A stretch of 39,041 nt of DNA from Methylobacterium longum (GCF_022179385.1 NZ_BPQS01000046.1:1-39041), one strand, 5' to 3'. Positions 23,831 through 32,488 are shown, counted from the first letter of the stretch. Numbers and translations are program-made. Notes: a model not told the origin generated them from the letters alone.

Positions 23831-24273
23831 AAACGCTTGTCTTCGGTCACCACGTCCACGAGCTGCGTGAACACGAAGCCCATCTTCTCGTGCATCAGCA
23901 CCTTGATCACGTTCTCATCCGAGAACGGAATCGGCTCGGCGTCGCCGGTGATGAAGGGCAGCGCCATCGGGCTCCAGCCGAGGACCCGGCTCGCGATCCA
24001 GGCCAGATTGTCCCGGCGCTGATCCTCGGCGGTCCGCTCCTCCGCCACGTACTTCTTGCCGTTCACCTGCGCCTGCTCGACGAGGCGAGCCTTGCGCAGG
24101 CTCTTCTTCGTCTGCTCGTTGGTGTGGGCGACCGCCTTGGGGTGGCCCGGCCCGGAGATCGTCCAGGTCCAGCCGGTCGACGTGACGCCGTCCAGGCTCA
24201 TGATCTCGTAGGGAATCTGATCCACTGCCAGGAAGGCGGAGAAGTCGGCGACAGCGCCGGTCTGCGTGCTCAT
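23776..24273 (-). CDS. Tail assembly chaperone (G-like)
   Basis: 165 aa from an ATG at 24273. It lies between the major tail protein and the tape measure, the conserved chaperone position. Content is mixed helical, with E-E-R-T-A-E-D-Q-R-R-D-N-L-A-W-I-A-S-R-V near residue 80. These proteins coat the tape measure before tube polymerisation. Its final 18 codons after the proposed slip site (ending T-P-S-T-T-S-A) are low in complexity, as if only the frameshifted product had a structured end. Confidence 0.7.
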   Translation of the reverse strand: MSTQTGAVADFSAFLAVDQIPYEIMSLDGVTSTGWTWTISGPGHPKAVAHTNEQTKKSLRKARLVEQAQVNGKKYVAEERTAEDQRRDNLAWIASRVLGWSPMALPFITGDAEPIPFSDENVIKVLMHEKMGFVFTQLVDVVTEDKRFTQRSEPTSERTPSTTSA

Positions 24274-24395
24274 GTCGATTCTCTGTCGGGAGGCTGGTGT
24301 GGTGGCCGGGGGCCCGACAACCCCCGGCCTGTCGACGTCGCCCCGGGGGGTGAGGGCTCGGTCGACGGCGGTGCTCGTGGTCGGCGAGCAGAGGA

Positions 24396-24644
24396 TCAGG
24401 CCTGGGGGTCTGCGGGGGCGTCCCCGACGACACGTCCCTCGACCAGAACAGGGGTGAGGCCGGTGGCCTGATCGCCATCGCGCATGGCCCCGGTCTCGCT
24501 GATCTGGATGCCCGCGAGGTCCTCAACCCGGGTGGGCAGGGTCACCGAGTAGCCAGCCGCACGCGCGTCGGTGATGGCCGTGAGCAGATTCACGGCGGCA
24601 TCGCGCACCGCGGTCTCCTTCGGGTCGATCTTGTCCTTCGCCAT
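24396..24644 (-). CDS. Small prophage tail-region protein
   Basis: 82 aa from the ATG at 24644 with GGAGAA just upstream. Soluble, with a helical N-terminus (R-D-A-A-V-N-L-L-T-A-I-T-D-A-R-A-A-G-Y) and a short beta end. Genes of this size are common between the major tail protein and chaperone in alphaproteobacterial phages. Function unknown. Confidence 0.6.
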   Translation of the reverse strand: MAKDKIDPKETAVRDAAVNLLTAITDARAAGYSVTLPTRVEDLAGIQISETGAMRDGDQATGLTPVLVEGRVVGDAPADPQA

Positions 24645-24712
24645 GTCCGTTCTCCGATGTGAAGCAAGAGGGAGCGGGCGCCGCGCCCCGGAATCCGTGC
24701 GCCGGCGCGCCC

Positions 24713-25900
24713 TTAGGCGGCGCTCGTCTGATACTTGACCGAGCCGGAATCGAATGCGCCGCCGCGGTCGTCCGCGCCGATCATCATCGTCAGCGACTGC
24801 GTGCGCGGACCGTCGGAGCCGAGTTCCGACTTGGTGGCGCTGGCCAGCGAGAGGTTGCCGACGAAGAAGGAGCAGAAGTCCTTCGGCTCCGACTCGTTCT
24901 CGGTGAACAGCAGGTGGAGCGAGAGCTGATCCTCGTTGAGGAAGCTCTGCACCCGGGTCACGTCCTGGCGCAGGGCCGTGATCGTGCCCTCGACCGTGGC
25001 GAGGTTCGTGAACACGTCGGGCGTGACGAGCGAGCCGACCACCGGCTGCCCGGCCGCGTTCAGGTTGATCGACAGATCGACGCTGGTCAGATCGAGCACA
25101 TCGTTGCCGCCGAGACGGATCAGCGCTTCGACCGCCGTCATGCCGATCGACACCGTCGCCACCGGGGTGACGAAGTAGGGCGAGTTCGCGCCCTGCTGGA
25201 TCTGCATGTCCTGGCCGACCACGTTGAAGGTCACCTGAGTCTGGCCGTTGGGGGCAAGCCGGAGCGCCATCTGGCTGATGCGGCAGCCGGTGAAGACCTC
25301 GGACGCATCGATGTCGACCTCGGCCTCCTCGATGGAGAAGGAGCGCGGGGTGACGCCCATCAGCAGCTTCTTCGGCCGCGACAGGGTGACTCCGGTCTGC
25401 GCCGTACCGACGGCGGCCGGCGCCTCGGCGACGGTCAGCACCAGCGCAGTGACCGCGGTGACCCGGTAGTTCTTCGAGTTGTTCGCGGTGGTGGTGAAGC
25501 CGCCGAACCGGATCACGTCGCCGACGCGCACGCCGTCGGTGAGCCACGAGCCGGCCGAGCGGGTGAAGGTCTTGGCTGCGTTGTCGGCGGTCAGAGACAG
25601 GCCGGTCAGCGCCAGCGGGGTGTCGAAGGTGCCCCGGAAGACGGCCTGAATGAAGTCGTCGTAGGATCCGAGAGACAGATCGCCCACGTAGCTGCCAGCC
25701 ACGGACTTGGAGCCGTGGCGGCCGCGGGTCATCTGGCCATCGCGCCGGTTCTCGCCGGAGCGGATGGCCTCCTTGGTCAGGCTCATCGCACCTGAGTTGG
25801 GCCGGAAGGCCTTGGAGGCAGATGCGCCCGCCGGCAGGGTGCCGAAGGTGGTTTCCAGCGCGTAGGCCACGGTGATGTTTCGGCCGGTCTGGTAGGCCAT
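24713..25900 (-). CDS. Major tail (tube) protein
   Basis: 395 aa from an ATG at 25900 with GGAG upstream. The N-terminus (T-G-R-N-I-T-V-A-Y-A-L-E-T-T-F-G-T-L-P) is typical of the phage tube_2 type, followed by a long beta-rich tube fold. A central insert with an added immunoglobulin-like feel (about 90-160) may be surface exposed. It lies upstream of the chaperone and tape measure, as expected. Confidence 0.8.
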   Translation of the reverse strand: MAYQTGRNITVAYALETTFGTLPAGASASKAFRPNSGAMSLTKEAIRSGENRRDGQMTRGRHGSKSVAGSYVGDLSLGSYDDFIQAVFRGTFDTPLALTGLSLTADNAAKTFTRSAGSWLTDGVRVGDVIRFGGFTTTANNSKNYRVTAVTALVLTVAEAPAAVGTAQTGVTLSRPKKLLMGVTPRSFSIEEAEVDIDASEVFTGCRISQMALRLAPNGQTQVTFNVVGQDMQIQQGANSPYFVTPVATVSIGMTAVEALIRLGGNDVLDLTSVDLSINLNAAGQPVVGSLVTPDVFTNLATVEGTITALRQDVTRVQSFLNEDQLSLHLLFTENESEPKDFCSFFVGNLSLASATKSELGSDGPRTQSLTMMIGADDRGGAFDSGSVKYQTSAA

Positions 25901-25976
25901 TGCGTTGCTCCAGTTCAGGGATGCGGCGCGGGGCGCCAGACGGCCTTGCCCAAGGGCCTACGGGGCTCAGCGAGGC

Positions 25977-26183
25977 TCAGAGGCGCTCGTCCAGTTTGAC
26001 GCGGGCGCGGACAGCCCGGCCAGACACGCGCAGCAGCGGCGCCGGATTGCCGACGATGCCCTGCTCGTGAATCTTGAGATCGACCGACAAGCCGGCCTGA
26101 TGCGCCCGGCCGAGCGCCTCGTTCAGGCGCGCCTGCGCGTCCCGCAGATCCTGCAGGACGGCCTGATCAGCTTGATCCGACAT
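25977..26183 (-). CDS. Small prophage protein
   Basis: 68 aa from an ATG at 26183. The first 30 residues form an amphipathic helix with many Ala/Gln, followed by a short beta hairpin-like end. It lies between the tail terminator and the tube protein. No family recognised. Confidence 0.55.
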   Translation of the reverse strand: MSDQADQAVLQDLRDAQARLNEALGRAHQAGLSVDLKIHEQGIVGNPAPLLRVSGRAVRARVKLDERL

Positions 26184-26188
26184 GCCCG

Positions 26189-26647
26189 TCAGCCGCGGTG
26201 GAAGTACTCGAACGGGATGGTCGCGGTGACGCGATACCAGAGCCCATCGTCCGATCCGCTGCCGGCATCGCTCACCCGGGGCGACCCGCAGCGAACCTCG
26301 AACCCGGGCGTGTCCGCGTAGAAGCGGGCGGCCCGGAAGATGTCGCCGATCTGGTCGGCGTAGGCCTCGGCATCGGCCGTCCCTGATCCGTCCGGCACGA
26401 AAACATGGACGTTGATCAGGCCGTCGTAGACCCAGAGCTGATCGCCCGGCCGGCCCACGCCGATCTGCGCGCTACCGGCGTCGGCGATCTCCAGGTAGAC
26501 CCACGGGATAGTCTCGCCTTCGGCATCCCTGGTCTTCACCAGCGCGGTCTGCTCAGTCGTCGGATTCGGGACGGCCACCGTCGTCGTGGTCCAGTTCGCC
26601 CGGAGCCGCGCCTCGATCGCCTGTTTCGCGCCGGCATAGGACGGCAT
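26189..26647 (-). CDS. Tail terminator protein
   Basis: 152 aa from an ATG at 26647 overlapping the upstream stop (TGATG). The N-terminal helix (A-K-Q-A-I-E-A-R-L-R-A-N-W) followed by P-W-V-Y-L-E-I and a later beta sheet is the usual alpha/beta tail-terminator shape. It caps the tail tube and joins it to the head. Its position between the gp10-like and tube genes agrees. Confidence 0.75.
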   Translation of the reverse strand: MPSYAGAKQAIEARLRANWTTTTVAVPNPTTEQTALVKTRDAEGETIPWVYLEIADAGSAQIGVGRPGDQLWVYDGLINVHVFVPDGSGTADAEAYADQIGDIFRAARFYADTPGFEVRCGSPRVSDAGSGSDDGLWYRVTATIPFEYFHRG

Positions 26648-27303
26648 CAGGCGTATTCCTCGAAGGTTAGCGATGGGACGCGGGTGGCGCGCTCCATCGC
26701 CATCGCGGAGCGGCGCGCCGGCTGCTGGCGGAGTGCGGCCCGCTCAGCCCGGTTCTTGCCCCCGGCCACGTAGGACAGGATCGGAGACCGGTAGGAGAAG
26801 CGCGTCCGGGCCATGTTGCCGAAGCGGCGGTTCACCGCGACGGCGGCACGCTCATAGACGTGGTCGCTGCCAGGCACGCGCATCTTCATGCTGCCCTGTT
26901 CGATCTGGCGCGCGTACGGCACCGCGTTCAGGACCACGACCTCGTCGCCGGGCTTCCAGGCCGAGAGGTTCTGCACCTCGGCGCCGTTGATGAACAGCAC
27001 GTGTGACTGCCGGTAGCGATCGTTCCGCACTGGGCTGAAGTCGAAGAGCGTCTTCAGCGCGAACTCCACCACCTCGTCGAGGCGGTGGTAGTCGTATTCG
27101 ATCCGGCCACCAGCCTTGATCGCCTCCTCGGGCGCGCCCTTCACGCCGTCCACGATCCGGGTGAACGGCACCGGGTGACCGATGTCGGCCAGGATCTTGG
27201 CGTGCTCTCGCTTGGCCGTCTCCACGACCGCGGCCTGCGTCGCCTTGATGGTCTCCCGGATCGCTGCCTCGAACTGCGCTGAGGATGAGCCGGCCCGTAC
27301 CAT
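26647..27303 (-). CDS. HK97 gp10-like neck protein
   Basis: 218 aa from the ATG at 27303, which overlaps the head closure stop by one base (TGATG). A helical N-terminus is followed by D-Y-H-R-L-D-E-V and P-V-R-N-D-R-Y-R-Q-S-H-V-L-F-I-N-G. The fragment beginning with residue changes P-Y-A-R-Q-I-E-Q-G fits the conserved 'YA..IE.G' of gp10-type proteins. These proteins help join heads to tails. Longer than average at its C-terminus. Confidence 0.75.
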   Translation of the reverse strand: MVRAGSSSAQFEAAIRETIKATQAAVVETAKREHAKILADIGHPVPFTRIVDGVKGAPEEAIKAGGRIEYDYHRLDEVVEFALKTLFDFSPVRNDRYRQSHVLFINGAEVQNLSAWKPGDEVVVLNAVPYARQIEQGSMKMRVPGSDHVYERAAVAVNRRFGNMARTRFSYRSPILSYVAGGKNRAERAALRQQPARRSAMAMERATRVPSLTFEEYA

Positions 27304-27950
27304 CAGACGCCCTGCTCGCCGCGCGCGATGATGTAGTAGGCGTTCAGCACACCTCCCTCGCGGTGGCTGTCGGCGTCGACCGATTGAACGACGAGCGCAT
27401 TCCCGCGGACCTTGATCTTGTCTCCCTTCACGGGCGGCACCGGCCAGCCGGCGGCCACCGCATCGGCGGCTAGAATCCACACCTGCCGATCGCCCTGGTC
27501 GAGGTCGCCGACGAGCTCGTTGGGCTGGAAGCCCTTCACGATGGCGCGGACATCAGCGCGAGCGTAGGCGCCTGCATCCAGTTTGCGCTGAAGGGTGACC
27601 ATGTCGCCGCGGCGGTCGAACTCCGCCGCATAGAGGGCGGGGGTGGGGGCCGACTCGATCTCTAAGTGCACGTCGTCGGTCGCGATCTCCTCCGCCTTGC
27701 GGATGGTGATCGCGAACTCATCGCCTTCCATGCGCAGCCGATCGCCGACGGTGAGGCCACGGGTCAGGTCGCAGCTGCGGACGGTGAGCCGGCCGCTGCG
27801 CCCTTGAAGCGGCACCCCGGCCGAGTTGATGGTGTTGGCCCGCTCGAACTGCAGGCGTGCCCACTGCACCGGACCGAGCGGCTGGTACGTGCCCGCGGTG
27901 CGGCGCAGGAACTGCACCTGCTGGTTCATGCTGCCGGCAGCGATGGGCAT
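27303..27950 (-). CDS. Head closure/head-tail joining protein, two-domain
   Basis: 215 aa from an ATG at 27950. The first about 105 residues look like a head closure protein (M-N-Q-Q-V-Q-F-L-R-R-T, then W-A-R-L...G-D-R-L-R-M-E-G-D-E-F). The remainder looks like a second, similar beta domain (R-R-G-D-M-V-T-L-Q-R-K, then K-G-D-K-I-K-V-R-G-N-A-L-V-V). Most family members are about 100-120 aa, so this may be a fusion or tandem duplication of the fold. It binds below the connector in the neck. Confidence 0.7.
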   Translation of the reverse strand: MPIAAGSMNQQVQFLRRTAGTYQPLGPVQWARLQFERANTINSAGVPLQGRSGRLTVRSCDLTRGLTVGDRLRMEGDEFAITIRKAEEIATDDVHLEIESAPTPALYAAEFDRRGDMVTLQRKLDAGAYARADVRAIVKGFQPNELVGDLDQGDRQVWILAADAVAAGWPVPPVKGDKIKVRGNALVVQSVDADSHREGGVLNAYYIIARGEQGV

Positions 27951-28153
27951 CAGCGGTTACTCTCACGGCTCGATAAGGATGCGCTGCCTGAGGATGCCGG
28001 GCACGGATACGTCGAGCGCGGCCCGAAGTGCGACGCGCTACAGGAGCATGGTGGCGTCGGAGGCACGCCGATGGCCGTGCACGGGCCTGAGTCAGACTGA
28101 AGTGGCTTTACTTCCAACGGTGAACGAGGCGCGGCCGTCCTGCGTTGACTGAC

Positions 28154-28468
28154 ATGAAAACAATCGCTGCGGCCATCCTGATCGTGACGGCTTTGTCGTC
28201 TGGCTCCCTGCACGCGCAGGAAGACGACGAGCCACCTCGGACTACCGCATCTATCCCGCACAGAGCTAATCCTAAGCCGCAGCTGAAGAGCTACGGCTAC
28301 GATTTCCGCCGCGCAGAATCACGCAACGGTCAAGCAATGCAATGGACGTGCGACGAGTGCGCAGGCCCGAGCCGCAATCGGGCAGCAAGCTCACATTCTT
28401 CGAGTGCTAAAGCGAACACCGACGAACCCGTAATCACAGATCCGGCACAAGCGCCTATAGCCGAGTGA
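28154..28468 (+). CDS. Small exported protein, cargo gene in opposite orientation
   Basis: 104 aa from the ATG at 28154; a TTG at 28145 is possible. A signal peptide covers about residues 1-22 (M-K-T-I-A-A-A-I-L-I-V-T-A-L...H-A-Q). The mature protein is polar with one W-T-C-D-E-C-A-G cysteine pair. It runs against the late operon between head closure and the beta-helix gene, so it must have its own promoter. The style resembles the host's small exported proteins at 1,083 and 7,500. No ribosome binding site is strong. Function unknown. Confidence 0.55.
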   Translation: MKTIAAAILIVTALSSGSLHAQEDDEPPRTTASIPHRANPKPQLKSYGYDFRRAESRNGQAMQWTCDECAGPSRNRAASSHSSSAKANTDEPVITDPAQAPIAE

Positions 28469-28565
28469 GTTTTGCCCGGCGCCATGAGCCTCGCCCCCAT
28501 GGCTGGCGTTGTGTGGGTTAGAAGAGCGGCCATCAGGGCTCAACCCGTGCGGGGCGGGGGAAGGA

Positions 28566-30230
28566 TCACAGCACGGTCCAGGCTGATCCCGACCACTCAA
28601 AGCTCTTCGCGGTCCCGGCCGAGGCCGACCCCGAGAAGGTGTAGAGCACCGTGGTCCCGTCGTGCGCTAAGACCGTCAGGTCGAACGCGCCCGCTCCGAT
28701 GCGGTGGACCTCGACGATGTCGCCCGCCGCACGCGAGGATGCCAAGCCCGGGGCCGCCGAAGCCACGGTCCCGGCCAGGGTCAGCGAGCGAGCGGCCGTC
28801 AGCGCAGTCGTGACGCGCACCTTCGCTCGACGATGTTGGCCGTAGACGGTGAGATTGGCGTTCGCCATCTCGATCGACGCGCCTTCGGTTTGAGACCGGG
28901 CCTTGTTGAAGCGGTAGCTCTCGAACCCCGAGATCGCGCCGTTCGTGCCCGGCGCCGTGCCAGCCGTGTTGGCGTCGAGCGAGAACGCGCCAGTGTTCCC
29001 ATTGATGTCGAAGCTGCCGACATTCACGAAAGGCTTGCGCCCGACGATCGTGGCATCGTCGGCATAGAGGACGAACGGGATGCTTGCGACTGCTTCGGCG
29101 TTAGCTCCAGCGCCGGCCCAGGTCACGTAGAGCTGGTCAATTGTGAACCGGCTGTCGCCGTAGGACGAGAGGATCCGAGGCGTCCCCGTCGCACCGCCTG
29201 CGGACGCGATGTAGACATCGAGCATGCGAAGCATGTCGATCTTCGTGCGACCGATGACGCCGTGCAGGACGCCCGCGTTGAAGCCGCTGAGCTGGTCGCC
29301 CTCCAAGTGCATGTACTGCACCTTGAGACCGAGGCTGTCGTTGCGTAGCAGCGCCAGATTGGCTCCGGTGATGGACCACTCGATATTGAGCTGGTCGAAG
29401 GAGCCGATCTCCGCGCCGGGTGTATTGAACCACACCGGGTAACTGGAGAACGCTTGACGCGAACCATACGTCGCCGCACCTGCCGTTCCAGCGCCGACGT
29501 ACAGACTGCGCCAAGAATTGCCTGTGCCGTTTGCATTCCACTTCAGGCCATTGACCGAACCGCTCTTGACGGTCACAGCGCCAATAACGTTCTGGAAAAA
29601 GAAATTACTGAGGCTCGTGCCGACTTCCAAGCCAACGTTGGCATGGTTGAACCCGTCGCCAAACGGGGTGACCAAGATGTCATCAAAATAGCTGTTGTAA
29701 TAATTACCGACTAGCAAGCCGTCCGCCGATGCCTGGCCTGTTTGGCTGACGCCGTGCCCTACCGCAAAGCCACCGTAACGCCCGCCGTAGGTGTAACCAG
29801 CGGAAGACAGCCCAATGTCACCGAGCGTCAATGCGGGATGGTTCGTGGCGTAATTGACGAACATCGTGCCGCCGCTGATTGAACCGGCCCCAATCAGACA
29901 CCGAACCCCCTTCTTGACCTGCAAGCCCGCGTTGCGGCCGTTCTGCACGCCAGTGGCAATGTATTCGAAGCGGCCAGCAGGCACGCGCAGGCACTTGCCG
30001 TTGGTATCCGCATCATCAAGTGCCGCCTGGAGGGCGACGCCGTTCGCAGTACGAGCCGCGGTGCTGAGAACGCCTCTACGAACGCCGGAGTAGGATGTGA
30101 GATCAATCTCCCCAGCAATGAATGCCGGGAGGAGAATGCCGGGCCCGCTCGGTCCTGCTGCGTGCGCTGGCGCAAAACCGCTTGCCCCTACAAGAATTGC
30201 AGCAAGGAGTCGGATTATGGTGATACGCAT
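28566..30230 (-). CDS. Exported right-handed beta-helix protein (tailspike-like)
   Basis: 554 aa from an ATG at 30230 with a GGGAG site. The first 24 residues are a clear Sec signal peptide (M-R-I-T-I-I-R-L-L-A-A-I-L-V-G..., ending A-H-A-A). Next comes a segment as at the start of pectate-lyase-like helices (A-L-Q-A-A-L-D-D-A), with D-D-A-D-T-N-G-K-C-L-R-V-P-A-G, then many short beta turns rich in Gly/Asn/Ser, and a C-terminal small beta domain. Tailspikes use this fold to cut polysaccharide; no catalytic residues are obvious. A signal peptide is unusual for a phage structural protein. It follows the other exported gene by 12 bases. Confidence 0.7.
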   Translation of the reverse strand: MRITIIRLLAAILVGASGFAPAHAAGPSGPGILLPAFIAGEIDLTSYSGVRRGVLSTAARTANGVALQAALDDADTNGKCLRVPAGRFEYIATGVQNGRNAGLQVKKGVRCLIGAGSISGGTMFVNYATNHPALTLGDIGLSSAGYTYGGRYGGFAVGHGVSQTGQASADGLLVGNYYNSYFDDILVTPFGDGFNHANVGLEVGTSLSNFFFQNVIGAVTVKSGSVNGLKWNANGTGNSWRSLYVGAGTAGAATYGSRQAFSSYPVWFNTPGAEIGSFDQLNIEWSITGANLALLRNDSLGLKVQYMHLEGDQLSGFNAGVLHGVIGRTKIDMLRMLDVYIASAGGATGTPRILSSYGDSRFTIDQLYVTWAGAGANAEAVASIPFVLYADDATIVGRKPFVNVGSFDINGNTGAFSLDANTAGTAPGTNGAISGFESYRFNKARSQTEGASIEMANANLTVYGQHRRAKVRVTTALTAARSLTLAGTVASAAPGLASSRAAGDIVEVHRIGAGAFDLTVLAHDGTTVLYTFSGSASAGTAKSFEWSGSAWTVL

Positions 30231-30241
30231 CGCGCACTCCC

Positions 30242-31141
30242 TCAGTAATTCAGCACGGCAGCAGTGCCGCCGTCAGATGCACAAGCCATGAAGATCGCCG
30301 TGGTGGTTCGACCTGAGGCGTCGAAAGTGAAGGAACCTCCGGCAGGCAGCGGGTAACCCGTGCCATAGGCAGTCGCCGCCGGCATAATCTCGCACGCGAG
30401 GGCACTTGTGTTCGTCACCGTGCGCCGATTGGTGGTGTCGGCGGCCGAGACCTGCACGGCGGCGGTGCCGATGCCGGTGGTCTTGGCCACGCCAAAGGTG
30501 GCGGTCGGCGGCGGGCTGGCGAAGCCGATGACGTTCCCACCGGGGGGCAGGGACGAGCCCAGGGTGACGATGCCCTCCCGCACAGACACGTTGGTGGCCA
30601 CCGTGATCGTGCCGGTTCCGACCGTCGACACGCGCGCCCGGATATTCGTGCGGCCGGAGACGCTGATCCGGGTCTGGCCGTCCGTGGTTCGCGTGGCGGC
30701 TGGGACGCCGGTGCCGGCGTTCACCTCGTTGATGCCGGTCCAAGTCGTGCCGCCGTCGTTCGACTGCTCGTAGGTGAGCGTTGCGCCGGAGGCAGTCAGG
30801 CCGGTGAAGGTGAAGCCGACCGTGCCTTGACCGTTGAGCGCCAGCGTCACCGCGGCATTGGCGGTCGCGACGTTCAACGTCGCGCTGGCGCGAACGTCTT
30901 GCTCCTGCGAGCCGGAGACCGTGCTCGCCCCTCCGCCGCCGCCAGTCCCACCCGTCACCGGCAACGGGTTGGTCGTCGAACAAGCAGCATACTTGCCGGT
31001 CGTGCCCACCGGGCAGAACGGCACCATCCGGGGCACCGCGCCGTCGGTCACGTCCTTCGGCGTCACCAAGTCGGCTTGTGCGAGGCAGGCGGTGGAGAGC
31101 AGGCACGCAAACAGGCCCGCGATCACGGAGCGGAAAAGCAT
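30242..31141 (-). CDS. Exported beta-rich prophage protein of unknown function
   Basis: 299 aa from an ATG at 31141 after GGAGGCCCATCG. Residues 1-23 are a Sec signal peptide (V-I-A-G-L-F-A-C-L-L-S-T-A-C-L-A-Q-A). A Gly/Ser linker around residue 70 (G-G-T-G-G-G-G-G-A-S) leads into tandem Ig/FN3-like beta segments rich in Thr, Ala and Val (T-L-T-Y-E-Q-S-N-D-G-G-T-T-W-T-G is typical of such folds). It lies in the head-tail region of the late operon. It might be a decoration, receptor or surface protein displayed by the lysogen. Confidence 0.65.
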   Translation of the reverse strand: MLFRSVIAGLFACLLSTACLAQADLVTPKDVTDGAVPRMVPFCPVGTTGKYAACSTTNPLPVTGGTGGGGGASTVSGSQEQDVRASATLNVATANAAVTLALNGQGTVGFTFTGLTASGATLTYEQSNDGGTTWTGINEVNAGTGVPAATRTTDGQTRISVSGRTNIRARVSTVGTGTITVATNVSVREGIVTLGSSLPPGGNVIGFASPPPTATFGVAKTTGIGTAAVQVSAADTTNRRTVTNTSALACEIMPAATAYGTGYPLPAGGSFTFDASGRTTTAIFMACASDGGTAAVLNY

Positions 31142-31166
31142 CGATGGGCCTCCAGCGGGCGCGGTG

Positions 31167-31763
31167 TCAGGAGTGGTCGGGGCTGACGCGGTAGCGGCCA
31201 GCGAGAGCCTTCAGGCCGTATTCGATCTCGCGCGAGGTGGTCCGAGCGGTGACCTCACGGTTCAGATACCAGTGGCCGACCAGCAGCAGGATCGCCTGCT
31301 TCAGCAGCATCGGCACCGCGGCAGCGTCCTCGTGGCCTGCCGAGAACGTCACGCGGTAGGCGCGCGGGTCGATGACACCGACGCCATCGCTGGCGAGGCG
31401 TGCGATGACGGTGAAGTCGTCCTGCGTGGCCACCACGAAGGTGCCCGCCGGAGAGGCCGCGTAGGCGCCATCGGCGAGGCGCGCGATCACGACGGCCGCT
31501 TCATCGGCCACCGGCCGCAGCGGCAGCTCCGCGGTGGCCTGGATGCAGCCGAGGAAGCATTCGAACTGCTCCGCCAGAAGGCAATAGCCGTTCAGCCAGC
31601 CGCTTGGTCCGTGGAGGAAGTCGAACGCGGCGACGATCCAGTCCGTGATCAGCGTGTCCTCATCCGTGTGGCGGACGCGCAGGTGCGCCTTGGCCTTCTC
31701 CAGCGTGACGACCTCGAGCTTCTGCGCGGGCGTCAGCGGATCGGAGATGCGGCGCAGGTCCAC
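31167..31763 (-). CDS. Head-tail connector (gp6-like)
   Basis: 198 aa from a GTG at 31763 with GAGGTGACC upstream. It has the helical start of connector proteins (L-E-K-A-K-A-H-L-R-V and D-E-D-T-L-I-T-D-W-I-V-A-A) and the ending P-M-L-L-K-Q-A-I-L-L-L-V-G-H-W-Y-L-N-R-E. The motif 'lk.a.l.lvghwy.nRe' is strongly typical of gp6-type connectors that sit under the portal ring. Confidence 0.85.
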   Translation of the reverse strand: MDLRRISDPLTPAQKLEVVTLEKAKAHLRVRHTDEDTLITDWIVAAFDFLHGPSGWLNGYCLLAEQFECFLGCIQATAELPLRPVADEAAVVIARLADGAYAASPAGTFVVATQDDFTVIARLASDGVGVIDPRAYRVTFSAGHEDAAAVPMLLKQAILLLVGHWYLNREVTARTTSREIEYGLKALAGRYRVSPDHS

Positions 31764-31772
31764 GCGGTCACC

Positions 31773-31940
31773 TCACTTCGTCTCGTAGCCGCGGCCGGCC
31801 GCTGGCCGGGCCATCTTGTCTGTCGGCGGGCGCGTGACCGTCTTCGGCCGCTGCCGCTCGGCGCGGTAGCGGTCGACCTCGACATCCGAGGAACGGAGCT
31901 GGCGCGGGTCCACCGCGCCCTCCTTGCTCTCGCCGATCAT
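31773..31940 (-). CDS. Small prophage head-region protein
   Basis: 55 aa from an ATG at 31940, overlapping the upstream stop by ATGA. Highly charged, Arg/Lys/Asp-rich and probably disordered (Y-R-A-E-R-Q-R-P-K-T-V-T-R-P). The overlap and tight spacing to the connector gene support translation. Function unknown. Confidence 0.55.
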   Translation of the reverse strand: MIGESKEGAVDPRQLRSSDVEVDRYRAERQRPKTVTRPPTDKMARPAAGRGYETK

Positions 31941-32392
31941 GAGCGGGTGACGGTCTGCTGCGAGGTTAGGGCGTTCGGACCAGCGCCGGCAGCACCGGTG
32001 CCGCCTGCCGCGGCGCGCCGGGCGAGCTCGTCCGCGATGACCTTGTCCGCCTGCTCGGTGTTGAGAGCGGCGTCGCTGCCGGCGATCTTCTTGGCGACCG
32101 CGATGCGCTGGAGGTGGTGGACGCCGTCCAGGGTGTCGGGGATCTCGACGGCGGTCCGGCGCTCGAGATCGGTATCCGCAGGCGCCTGCTGCCCCTGCGC
32201 CGGCGCGACAGCCAGCTTCCCGAGCGGCTGGGCGAGCCCCTCGTTGTACCAGCGCAGCGCCGTGTAGGGTTCGGCGCCGCGGATGTCGCCCTTCAGCTCG
32301 GTGATGGTGTCGAGCAGGAACTCCATCGGCACGAGGCCGAGATCGTTCTTGAGCTTCGCGAAATCCTCGACCGTGGCCACGTTCCTGGGCAT
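31937..32392 (-). CDS. Prophage head-region hypothetical protein
   Basis: 151 aa from an ATG at 32392 with AAGGAGCG upstream. Helical, beginning T-V-E-D-F-A-K-L-K-N-D-L-G-L, with a proline/glutamine-rich hinge around residue 65 and an alanine-rich end. It lies between the major capsid and connector genes, where decoration or head-completion proteins are often encoded. No family recognised. Confidence 0.6.
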   Translation of the reverse strand: MPRNVATVEDFAKLKNDLGLVPMEFLLDTITELKGDIRGAEPYTALRWYNEGLAQPLGKLAVAPAQGQQAPADTDLERRTAVEIPDTLDGVHHLQRIAVAKKIAGSDAALNTEQADKVIADELARRAAAGGTGAAGAGPNALTSQQTVTRS

Positions 32393-32488
32393 GCTCGTCG
32401 CTCCTTCGATGCTGATCTCGGCGATGACGTCGCCGCGGCGTGCCCCGCGCCGGCCGGGTTCGGCGGCACGGGGCTATGCGGACGGCGA

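Noticed and set aside
24396..25547. 383-codon minus-strand frame over the tail tube gene
   Set aside because: Only its last 82 codons (24,396-24,644) are a real gene; the rest is a shadow of the tube protein in another frame.
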